From NCBI RefSeq assembly GCF_000739735.1, contig NZ_BBJF01000027.1:1-33267 (forward strand): 33,267 nt of DNA, read 5' to 3'. The DNA is from Paraburkholderia ginsengisoli NBRC 100965. Lineage in GTDB: Bacteria; Pseudomonadota; Gammaproteobacteria; Burkholderiales; Burkholderiaceae. Of this stretch, positions 24,003 through 31,441 are shown one piece after another. The notes below the pieces were generated by a model. It ran no database searches, had not been told where the DNA came from, and was given only the letters and a program-made list of their open reading frames with translations. A program made the position numbers and the translations under genes. How positions within the stretch are numbered: position 1 is the stretch's first letter; every line of letters begins with the position of its first letter.

Positions 24003-24869
24003 CTAAAACAGATAACTGGCGAATAGCCCATAAGTCATCTGATTCGTCTTCTCCGTAACGGGACTGTCGGTTGCATCTCCATGCAGCCATGCGGCCGTAA
24101 TACTCGCGCCGACGTTCCAGTGGGTCGCGAACCGGTATGTCGCGCCGACCGAAAGGCGAAACTCATTCAAGCCTGATCCGGCCGAAAAGGGCGGCAAGCC
24201 GGAGCGGGCGCTTTGCTCAGAATTCACGCCGAAATATGTTTCATTGTACTTACTACTAGCCCACGTCAGTCCGGGTCCGGCGGTGAGCGTCAGTCCAGCG
24301 GTGGGTTCGTATTTGCCCATCACGTCGAACGTCGCGACGGTTCCGCGATCATTGCCGGCGATGTCGGTCAGCACGCTCGCGCGCGCCGTGACAAACTGGT
24401 AGGTGTAGACGACGAACACCTCGGCGTGCGCGGTCCTCTTAACGTCACCGAGCCCATTCAGCCGGGGATCCTCCGATTCCCTTCGCGGTTCGATGAAGTC
24501 ATAGGTGATGGCGGCGCCCACACGCCAGTTGTTGTCACGATAGAGATACGCACCGAGTGAGAGCAGCGATGCGGCATCTGCATTCGCGCCAACAAAGAAC
24601 CGATCGTAACTGGCGCTCACTAGCGGCACCGCTTCCCACTTCGTCCCGCTCGCGCCAGGGAATTTAGGCATGTTGACGACCCCCATGCCCATGGAAAAAC
24701 GCCACGGAGTGGACGCGCCCGCAGCGGCTGCGCCGCCCTCCGGGCCTGACAGCGCATACAGACTTTGGGAAAGACCCAAGGTGTCGTCCGCCATCGCGCC
24801 GGGCGAAACAAATGCCAGGCCCGTGCCGGCCAAACATGTAATCGCTAGACAAGTAGCTGTACGCTTCAT
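24003..24869 (-). CDS. MipA/OmpV-family outer-membrane protein
   Basis: A 288-aa beta-barrel. The signal peptide starts MKRTATCLAITCLAGTGLAF, with probable cleavage after PGAMA. Family pattern: FSMGMGVVNMPKFPGASGTK, then VPLVSASYDRFFVGA, AITYDFIEPRRESEDPRLNG and TAGPGLTWASSKYNETYFGV, ending GLFASYLF with the terminal Phe. MipA/OmpV proteins are outer-membrane barrels, some linked to murein synthesis complexes or osmotic response. A start at 24869 is chosen because GGAG lies about 7 nt upstream; an upstream in-frame ATG at 24908 lacks a site and would mask the signal peptide. It is first in the three-gene minus-strand group. Confidence 0.85.
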   Translation of the reverse strand: MKRTATCLAITCLAGTGLAFVSPGAMADDTLGLSQSLYALSGPEGGAAAAGASTPWRFSMGMGVVNMPKFPGASGTKWEAVPLVSASYDRFFVGANADAASLLSLGAYLYRDNNWRVGAAITYDFIEPRRESEDPRLNGLGDVKRTAHAEVFVVYTYQFVTARASVLTDIAGNDRGTVATFDVMGKYEPTAGLTLTAGPGLTWASSKYNETYFGVNSEQSARSGLPPFSAGSGLNEFRLSVGATYRFATHWNVGASITAAWLHGDATDSPVTEKTNQMTYGLFASYLF

Positions 24870-25380
24870 TCGTGTTCTCCGCAGATACGCGAACGCCTCG
24901 TGACCCATCGGTTTTTACCACCGATGTCTTCGGGATCTATCCGGCGAATATCTACGACCTTTCCGTCGTTCGTCATCGGGGCTGACCGGCATGCCTCGCC
25001 CCCATAGTTGAGATAGCGTAGCGCTTCGAACCACGATTCCCGGCGGCCGTTCCGCATGTTGCATAGGATCGTGACGCAATCACCGAAGTGCCGTTCGTCA
25101 TGTGTGGGGGACCCAAGCACTACCAAGTGCTCGCCTAACCTGCGCGTCGTATTCCCGACAGTCGGCCGCAGTATGCGCTTCAGACATCGCGACGGTGCCG
25201 CTGACGCCGCTGGTCCGTATCAGGGTTCTCGACTTGACGGAATGCGCCAATCCCCCTCCCGCGGGCGGCGGCTCGTACCTGTTGTCAGGTCGTTTTTTCA
25301 TCAGCTTTTTCGTCGTTGTCGAATCAGCTTAGTAAGCCCGCGGCAATAGATCAAGAACCCTATCTTCCCCAATACCATAA
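24870..25380. other. Intergenic region, no gene recognised
   Basis: About 500 bp with only short, composition-driven open frames. A small hairpin AGCACT-ACCA-AGTGCT lies at 25116-25131 without a T tract. Nothing else can be supported. Confidence 0.4.
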
Positions 25381-25399
25381 CCGATAACGCCAGCGTGGG

Positions 25400-25560
25400 T
25401 TTGGTCATTGGAGCGTTGCACGCGGTTGCGAAGATTTGGCGGCGTGAACCCGTTGCTGGCGGTGACCGCATTGAGTGCGACATCCGAACGGGTGGTACCG
25501 CTCAAGGCCGGCTTTGATCAATTTTTTTTAAACCGGCCCGACTTCCATCATCTTGGCTGC
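25400..25560 (+). pseudogene. Possible remnant of a response-regulator receiver domain
   Basis: In one plus frame the residues VTALSATSERVVPLKAGFDQ and FFLNRPDFHHL resemble the end of a CheY-like receiver (the ALSA strand and the AGFD..KP.DF region). The conserved Lys-Pro is altered. No start, phosphoacceptor or output domain is visible. Short and weak evidence. Confidence 0.3.
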
Positions 25561-25797
25561 AATAGCGCCCCGCCCAGCCATTTGAAATGGGAACGTCTTG
25601 CGGAGATCGAAAACGGCGTTGAGCGATTGCTTTTCGGGGGCGGACATATCGGAGTCGATAGACTAACGTCGGCAAAGGCCGATGACGCGACGCCGGCTTT
25701 GGGCGATCGAATGACTGTTTGCTGAATGAAGCTGCCTCCTGAACGTCCGGGCGACGCGTCGGGCGAAGGTCCCTTCATGGCCGTGTACCGAACTCTG
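25561..25797. other. Intergenic region up to the response-regulator repeat arm
   Basis: No supported gene. The left arm of the large inverted duplication begins at about 25798, with sequence to its left not shared with the right arm. Confidence 0.3.
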
Positions 25798-25995
25798 CGT
25801 CAGGCGAGCTCGCCGGGCTTAACTGACTTCCCTGTTCCTGTTGCTCCCCAGGCCCCATTGTCAGCCGCGCTCCGTCCGCGCACCAAGATTCGCTGGCCCT
25901 ACTACTGCGCCCGTTAAAAGTTCCTACAATTAAGTTAGCTGGCGCAGGTTGTACCGGCCCTGGCTTCACGTGCATCGGAAGCCAAAGGGGGAACC

Positions 25996-26790
25996 ATGAG
26001 AATTGCTCTGCTGGAGGACGATCCCGCTCAGGCGGCATTCGCGATCGAGGCGATGACCACGGTCGGATACATCTGTCGCCAATTTTTGAGGGGGCGTGAA
26101 CTGGTCCACGAACTGCGGCGGCAGACATATGACCTGCTGATGCTGGACTGGATGCCTGACATGTCCGGAGACGAGTTACTTTGCTGGGTGCGGCAGGGGC
26201 TGCACGCGCACATGCCCGTGATCTTTGTGACGGATCGCGGCCATGAGTACGAAGTGGCGTCAATACTTGATGCTGGCGCCGATGATTACATCGTCAAACC
26301 CGTACCTGCTGTTGTGCTGGTGGCGCGCGTTGCATGCGTACTGAGGCGGGCATACCGAACCAGTCCCGCGAACGGCAGGGCGACCTTCGCCGAGTACGAA
26401 TTCGATTCGCGAGTAAAGCAGGTTTGGAAGAGCGGCGTACACATACCACTGACACAGCGGGAGTTCGCACTCGCGCTCCTGCTGTTCCAGAACCTGGGGC
26501 GGCCGCTGTCGCGCGAGCACATTCTCGAAGTGGTTTGGAGCCAGCGTGCAGAGGTTTTGTCGCGCACGATGGATACGCACATTTCGTGGCTGCGGACCAA
26601 ACTCGAGCTCCGCCAGAAGAACGGGTACTGTCTGGCGCCCGTCTATGGCTACGGTTATCGTCTCGAGCAAACCAGCGACACCAGTGCTGCTCGCCGGGAA
26701 ATCCAACTGGAGCAGCCGGCACGCGAAACCAATGTCCGACACATTGATCAAGGCAGGTCAAAGCGCGATACAGTACGCGCGTCTGCCTGA
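25996..26790 (+). CDS. OmpR-family response regulator, copy 1
   Basis: A 264-aa two-component regulator. Receiver: acidic pair Asp8-Asp9 in LLEDDPAQ, phosphoacceptor Asp51 in LMLDWMPDMSG, Thr79 in VIFVTDRG and Lys101 in DYIVKPVPA, so it should be phosphorylatable. The C-terminal winged helix runs from about 145 to 228 (HIPLTQREFALALLLFQNLG, RTMDTHISWLRTKLEL, YGYGYRLE). A polar tail of about 35 residues follows. AAGGGGG lies 4-5 nt before the ATG, a strong ribosome site. No kinase gene is adjacent to this copy. The nearest kinase is the hybrid protein at 31442, beyond the second copy; pairing is only inferred. Confidence 0.92.
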   Translation: MRIALLEDDPAQAAFAIEAMTTVGYICRQFLRGRELVHELRRQTYDLLMLDWMPDMSGDELLCWVRQGLHAHMPVIFVTDRGHEYEVASILDAGADDYIVKPVPAVVLVARVACVLRRAYRTSPANGRATFAEYEFDSRVKQVWKSGVHIPLTQREFALALLLFQNLGRPLSREHILEVVWSQRAEVLSRTMDTHISWLRTKLELRQKNGYCLAPVYGYGYRLEQTSDTSAARREIQLEQPARETNVRHIDQGRSKRDTVRASA

Positions 26791-27085
26791 CAAAACATAG
26801 AGGTTGCGCTTAGAAACCGTGGCTATCCCGAGAGGGACGCGTGCACTCGAAGCAATGCGGAACGCGCGATGTCTCGAAGACAGATCCGAGTCGAGCACGT
26901 CTCGCCGGTGGAATGAACTTGCTTGCGCTATCGGCTGAGGCGCAACGTGCACACGCCAGTCACAAGAGTCCGGAGGTGCTCGGCCTGTGCCGCCGCTTTA
27001 CATTCACCGGCGCTCACGGAAGCTGTCGCGTCCTTCCTGGATCACGGCTTCGACGCGATGATCTAAAGGCAGTTCACGACCGAGC
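26791..27085. other. Downstream segment conserved in both repeat arms
   Basis: Nearly 300 bp are conserved between the two arms (mirror at 28749-29043). Two frames remain open in both copies: one starting MHSKQCGTRDVSKTDPSR, another ending ALTEAVASFLDHGFDAMI just before the arm ends. Neither matches a family I recognise. It may be decayed coding sequence. Confidence 0.35.
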
Positions 27086-28748
27086 TTGTGTGAAAACGCG
27101 CTGATCGCCTAAACTGGATTAACTCATTCAGCATGGGTGACCGGATGAAGCGATTCATAGAAGGTGAAGATCGCAAGCAGGTGACGCTGCTTCCAGAGTG
27201 CCTTGATGACTTCGTCGCAGAGGACAACCCGGTCAGGATTATCGAGGCGTTTGTAGAAGAGCTTGACCTCGCATCACTGGGCTTCGATGGAGCAATGCCG
27301 TCGCCTACAGGACGCCCGTCCTATCATCCAGCAGTGCTGCTGAAGATCTATATCTACGGCTACCTGAACCGGGTTCAATCGAGCCGTCGCCTGGAACGCG
27401 AATGCCAGCGCAATGTTGAGTTGATGTGGCTTACGGGCCGACTGGCTCCAGACTTCAAGACCATAGCCGACTTTCGTCGTGACAACGGCGTCGGCATTCG
27501 CAACGTGTGTCGCCGCTTCGTGATGCTGTGCCGTGAGCTGAAGCTGTTCTCGCAAGCGCTAGTCGCCATTGACGGCAGCAAGTTCAAGGCAGTCAATACG
27601 CGGGATCGCAACTTCACCGAGGGTAAAGTCGACAAGCGCCAGAAGCAGATCGAGGAGAGCATCCAGCGGTATCTGAACGCGCTGGAGACTGCCGATCGTA
27701 CGCAACCCGCGGAGATCGAAGCGAAGACGACTCGATTGCAAGATAAGATCGCGCGCTTACGCGAGCAGATGCAGAACCTCGATCAGATCAAGGAGCAACT
27801 CAAGACGCAGCCTGATGGCCAACTCTCGATGACTGATCCCGACGCGCGCTCCATGGCGACGAGCGGCAAGGGCTCGGGAATGGTGGGCTACAACGTGCAG
27901 GTGGCCGTTGACGCCAAACACCATCTCATCGTGGCTCACGAGGTCACAAACTCTGGCAGTGACCGGGCACAGCTTAGCCCCATGGCAAAAGCTGCGCGCG
28001 ACGCGATGGGCAAGACAAGGCTGCGGGCAGCCGCCGATCGTGGCTACTACACCGGAACTCAGATCAAGGAGTGCGCGGATGCGGGGATCGCGGTAATGCT
28101 GCCGAAACCGACGACATCAAGCGCTAAACATCATGGTCGGTTCGATCGGTCAGACTTCGTCTACATTGCCCGGGACGACGAATACAAATGCCCCGCTGGT
28201 CAGCGTGCAATTTACCGCTTCACTGGAGAGGAACACGGAATGCAACTGCGCCGCTACTGGAGCAGTGCGTACCCGCAGTGCCCAATGAAATCCAAATGCA
28301 CACCAAGTTCTTATCGGCGGATTACCCGCTGGGAACATGAGTCTGTGCTGGAAGGCGTTCAACGTCGGTTGGACAAAACGCCAGACGCAATGAAGATACG
28401 CAGGCGAACGGTAGAACATGTCTTCGGAACGTTCAAGCACTGGATGGGCTACACGCACTTCCTGACGCGCAGGCTGCCCAATGTAGGTACCGAGATGAGT
28501 TTAAACGTACTCGCCTACAATCTCACGCGAGTGCTGAGAATCCTGGGCTTCAGGAAGACAATGAAGGCGATGCGGCTGGTGGGTGCGTGAGCACCCGCAG
28601 GTCCCGAAATAAAGCCCTTAGACTCGCCTGGAACGCATCAGAGAGGTTCACCTTCTCGTTGGCGTCGTGATAGCTGCGAAGGCAGTCAAACGCGCCGCAG
28701 GGGTCGGCGTCACGCGTCGCATTGCAATGCCATCGGGTTTCCACACAA
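27086..28748. mobile_element. IS1182-family element, about 1.66 kb, intact
   Basis: Candidate ends are TTGTGTGAAAACGC (27086-27099) and GGGTTTCCACACAA (28735-28748), inverted to one another with two mismatches. The transposase gene is complete. The element sits exactly at the centre of the response-regulator palindrome, and both arms stop at its ends. The end positions are provisional because the arm homology runs into them. Confidence 0.7.
27133..28590 (+). CDS. IS1182-family transposase
   Basis: A 485-aa transposase. The N-terminal region KRFIEGEDRKQVTLLPECLD and HPAVLLKIYIYGYLNRVQSS is typical of the IS1182 group. Catalytic residues are placed at Asp147 (VAIDGSKFKAVN), Asp302 (AADRGYYTG) and Glu428 (RRRTVEHVFGTFKHWMG). 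A Gln/Glu-rich coiled-coil-like insert lies at about 165-225 and a Cys cluster (CPAGQ, CPMKSKC) at about 353-389. Full length with no lesion. It served as the yardstick for the broken copies at 15936 and 20550. Confidence 0.93.
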   Translation: MGDRMKRFIEGEDRKQVTLLPECLDDFVAEDNPVRIIEAFVEELDLASLGFDGAMPSPTGRPSYHPAVLLKIYIYGYLNRVQSSRRLERECQRNVELMWLTGRLAPDFKTIADFRRDNGVGIRNVCRRFVMLCRELKLFSQALVAIDGSKFKAVNTRDRNFTEGKVDKRQKQIEESIQRYLNALETADRTQPAEIEAKTTRLQDKIARLREQMQNLDQIKEQLKTQPDGQLSMTDPDARSMATSGKGSGMVGYNVQVAVDAKHHLIVAHEVTNSGSDRAQLSPMAKAARDAMGKTRLRAAADRGYYTGTQIKECADAGIAVMLPKPTTSSAKHHGRFDRSDFVYIARDDEYKCPAGQRAIYRFTGEEHGMQLRRYWSSAYPQCPMKSKCTPSSYRRITRWEHESVLEGVQRRLDKTPDAMKIRRRTVEHVFGTFKHWMGYTHFLTRRLPNVGTEMSLNVLAYNLTRVLRILGFRKTMKAMRLVGA

Positions 28749-30032
28749 CCTGGGTCGTGAACTGCCTTTAGATCATCGCGTCGAAACCGGGATCCAGGAA
28801 GGATACGACGGCTTCCGTGAGCGCCGGTGAACGTAAAGCGGCGGCACAGGCCGAGCACCTCCGGACTCTTGTGACTGGCGTGTGCAGGTTGCGCCTCAAC
28901 CGATAGCGCAAGCAAGTTCATTCCACCGGCGAGACGTGTTCGACTCGGATCTGTCTTCGAGACATCGCGCGTTCCGCATTGCTTCGAGTGCACGCGTCCC
29001 TCTCGGGATTGCCACCTTTTCTAAGCGCAACCTGTATGTTTTGTCAGGCAGACGCGCATACTGTATCGCGCCTTGACCTGCCTTGATCAATGTGTCGGAC
29101 ATTGGTTTCGCGTGCCGGCTGCGCCAGTTCGATTTCCCGAGCAGCACTGGCGTCGCTGGTTTGCTCGAGACGATAACCGTAGCCATAGACGGGCGCCAGA
29201 CAGTACCCGTTCTTCTGGCGGAGCTCGAGTTTGGTCCGCAGCCACGAAATGTGCGTATCCATCGTGCGCGACAAAACCTCTGCACGCTGGCTCCAAACCA
29301 CTTCGAGAATGTGCTCGCGCGACAGCGGCCGCCCCAGGTTCTGGAACAGCAGGAGCGCGAGTGCGAACTCCCGCTGTGTCAGTGGTATGTGTACGCCGCT
29401 CTTCCAAACCTGCTTTACTCGCGAATCGAATTCGTACTCGCCGAAGGTCGTCCTGCCGTTCGCAGGACTGGTTGGGTATGCCCGCCTCAGTACGGATACA
29501 ACGCGCGCCACGAGCACAACAGCAGGTACGGGTTTGACAATGTAATCATCGGCGCCAGCATCAAGTATTGATGCCACTTCGTACTCATAGCCACGATCCG
29601 TCACAAAGATCACGGGCACGTGCGCGTGCAGCCCCTGCCGCACCCAACGAAGTAACTCGTCTCCGGACATGTCAGGCATCCAGTCCAGCATCAGCAGGTC
29701 ATATGTCTGCCGCCGCAGTTCGTGGACCAGTTCACGCCCCCTCAAAAATTGACGACAGATGTATCCGACCGTGGTCAACGCCTCGATCGCGAATACCGCC
29801 TGAGCGGGATCGTCCTCCAGCAGAGCAATTCTCATGGTTCCCCCTGTAGCTTCCGATGCACGCGAGATCAGGGCCGGTACAACCTGCGCCAGCTAACTCA
29901 ATTGTAGGAACTTTTAACGGGCGCAGTAGTAGGGCCAGCGAATCTTGGTGCGCGGACGGAGCGCGGCTGACAATGGGGCCTGGGGAGCAACAGGAACAGG
30001 GAAGTCAGTTAAGCCCGGCGAGCTCGCCTGAC
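28749..30032 (-). repeat. Right arm of the response-regulator inverted duplication
   Basis: This is the inverted, diverged copy of 25798-27085. Its outer limit coincides with the left end of the IS6 element at 30033, so that insertion or a linked deletion truncated the arm there. Confidence 0.85.
29044..29835 (-). CDS. OmpR-family response regulator, copy 2
   Basis: A 263-aa paralogue of the regulator at 25996, in opposite orientation. The same catalytic residues are kept: LLEDDPAQ, Asp51 in LMLDWMPDMSG, Thr79 and Lys101. The winged helix is essentially identical, so DNA recognition should be the same. Differences are scattered (for example Leu for Met at 20, Arg for Cys at 63, Tyr for His at 83) and one residue is deleted near the tail. 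Conservation of the functional sites while other positions drift suggests both copies were kept under selection. Upstream sequence including the ribosome site is also conserved, though slightly changed. Confidence 0.9.
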   Translation of the reverse strand: MRIALLEDDPAQAVFAIEALTTVGYICRQFLRGRELVHELRRQTYDLLMLDWMPDMSGDELLRWVRQGLHAHVPVIFVTDRGYEYEVASILDAGADDYIVKPVPAVVLVARVVSVLRRAYPTSPANGRTTFGEYEFDSRVKQVWKSGVHIPLTQREFALALLLFQNLGRPLSREHILEVVWSQRAEVLSRTMDTHISWLRTKLELRQKNGYCLAPVYGYGYRLEQTSDASAAREIELAQPARETNVRHIDQGRSRRDTVCASA

Positions 30033-30868
30033 GGTTGTGTCGCGATAAGGCGGTGAAGCGAAAATTTCTGCGATGAAAAGGAATCCTTACGCTACCAACG
30101 AATAGAACTGATCGACGGGGCTTCGGGTAACGCCAGCGTCGTTCATCTGGCCTTTGCTGATCATATGCATCGTCTCAATGCCGGACAGGATGATGCGTGC
30201 ACACCGGAAATCCTTGAACCCCATCATCGGTTTGATGATGCGTTTGATGGCACGGTGATCCTGCTCGACGACGTTGTTCAGGTATTTGTTTTGCCGGACC
30301 TTGATCGGCGTTGAACGCCCGGCATTGAGCGCTTCAAGCGCAGCCAGATTCGCGCCGCTCCTGTCCACCGTAACTGTCTCGGGCTCGCCGTTATAGTCAA
30401 TCGCCTTCTCGAAGTAGCGGCGAGCAGCGGCCTTGTCACGCCGGGCGCGCAGCAGGAAATCCACCGTGTTGCCCGCCTTGTCGACGGCACGGTACAAGTA
30501 TTTCCATTGGCTTTTGACCTTGACGTAAGTCTCATCGACGCGCCAGCTCTTGCCGACAGGCCGTTTGCGATTGCGGAATGCCTTTTCAAACACCGGTAGC
30601 AGCTTGATGACCCAGCGGTGCACGCTCGAATGATCCACTTCGATTCCCCGTTCGGCCATCATTTCCTCGAGGTTGCGCAGGCTCAGCGAGTACGCCACAT
30701 ACCAGCGCACGCACAGCAGAATTACATCCAGCGGATAGTGCAGTCGCTTCAGTACCTTGCCAATGCCGGTGGGCAGCGTCTTGCGTGGCGTTTTCGTCAT
30801 TGCCATCATGCTCGTCATGCTTTGGGATTCGACCAATTCTACTTCATCGCGTTAGCGCGATAGAACCC
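30033..30868. mobile_element. IS6-family element, 836 bp, second copy
   Basis: The left end is GGTTGTGTCGCGATAAGGCG. The right end read inward is GGGTTCTATCGCGCTAACGC. Same length, end structure and orientation as 16563-17398, but diverged in sequence. It lies between the right arm of the response-regulator palindrome and a copy of the TGTCAAACGACACAAAGT repeat, which begins only 6 bp beyond its right end. Confidence 0.85.
30087..30818 (-). CDS. IS6-family transposase
   Basis: A roughly 243-aa DDE transposase, clearly related to the one at 16617: LHYPLDVILLCVRWYVAYSL, WRVDETYVKVKSQWKYLYRA (first Asp), ETVTVDRSGANLAAL (second Asp) and KYLNNVVEQDHRAIKRI (Glu). The start is uncertain; ATG at 30818 or the following ATGs at 30809 and 30806 are all closer to the sister protein's N-terminus than the TTG-started reading to 30836. 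No lesion seen. Confidence 0.9.
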   Translation of the reverse strand: MTSMMAMTKTPRKTLPTGIGKVLKRLHYPLDVILLCVRWYVAYSLSLRNLEEMMAERGIEVDHSSVHRWVIKLLPVFEKAFRNRKRPVGKSWRVDETYVKVKSQWKYLYRAVDKAGNTVDFLLRARRDKAAARRYFEKAIDYNGEPETVTVDRSGANLAALEALNAGRSTPIKVRQNKYLNNVVEQDHRAIKRIIKPMMGFKDFRCARIILSGIETMHMISKGQMNDAGVTRSPVDQFYSLVA

Positions 30869-31441
30869 AATTTTCCGGTCAACTTTGTGTCGTTTGACAT
30901 CAACGCACAGAAGGAAGCATGATGATAGGCTGCCCGGCCCTTACCGCAAACGATGCCGAGCGAAAGGCCCTGCTCAAGGCTGCGGGCGCCGAACGTCGTG
31001 GCGGGTGCAAGGCAACGATCGGCGCACCGGAGATAGGTCCGCAGCAGCCGCTCATGAATGCTGTCGCATGGCCGTTCCCACGCATTGTGGGTCGGGATGG
31101 TTTGCCCGTGAGCCCGATCTGGCGAGCGTCGCGTCTGGGCATTGGCTGATTGAGTCATCCTGGCATGCGGGTTGATTATCTGATCATACATTGCGACACT
31201 GGTGATCTAGACCGCAGCGTGAACATCGGTGTAAATATGATCGAGCCGAAGAGTCTAGACAAATTGTTTGGTGGGCGACATTTTGCTCGGGAAATCACCA
31301 TTCTGGCCCAAGGGAACTCTCTTTAGAGCGTGTTTGCGATGGTAGCTTCGCGACAGACTTGGCCTGCTCGATTTTGTCACGGGGATGGCCGAGCCGGGTG
31401 TCATGTCAGGTGCCTCCTTTTGCAGGCTGGGGAACAACATC
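30869..31441. other. Intergenic region upstream of the hybrid kinase
   Basis: About 570 bp. It begins with a minus-strand copy (30875-30899) of the repeat also found at 17855. Short open frames (for example about 30919-31149) show no family pattern. No clear promoter was recognised for the kinase. Confidence 0.4.

Larger units (their letters stand above)
25798..27085 (+). repeat. Left arm of an imperfect inverted duplication (response-regulator locus)
   Basis: This approximately 1.29-kb segment recurs in inverted orientation at 28749-30033. It includes the response-regulator gene, its 200-bp upstream region and a 300-bp downstream region. Proteins from the two arms differ at roughly one residue in twenty, so the copies have diverged. 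The arm ends where the IS1182 element begins. Confidence 0.85.

Noticed and set aside
25505..25545. Possible terminator (GGCCGG ... T8 ... CCGGCC)
   Set aside because: The loop would be over 20 nt and the T run lies inside it rather than after the stem.
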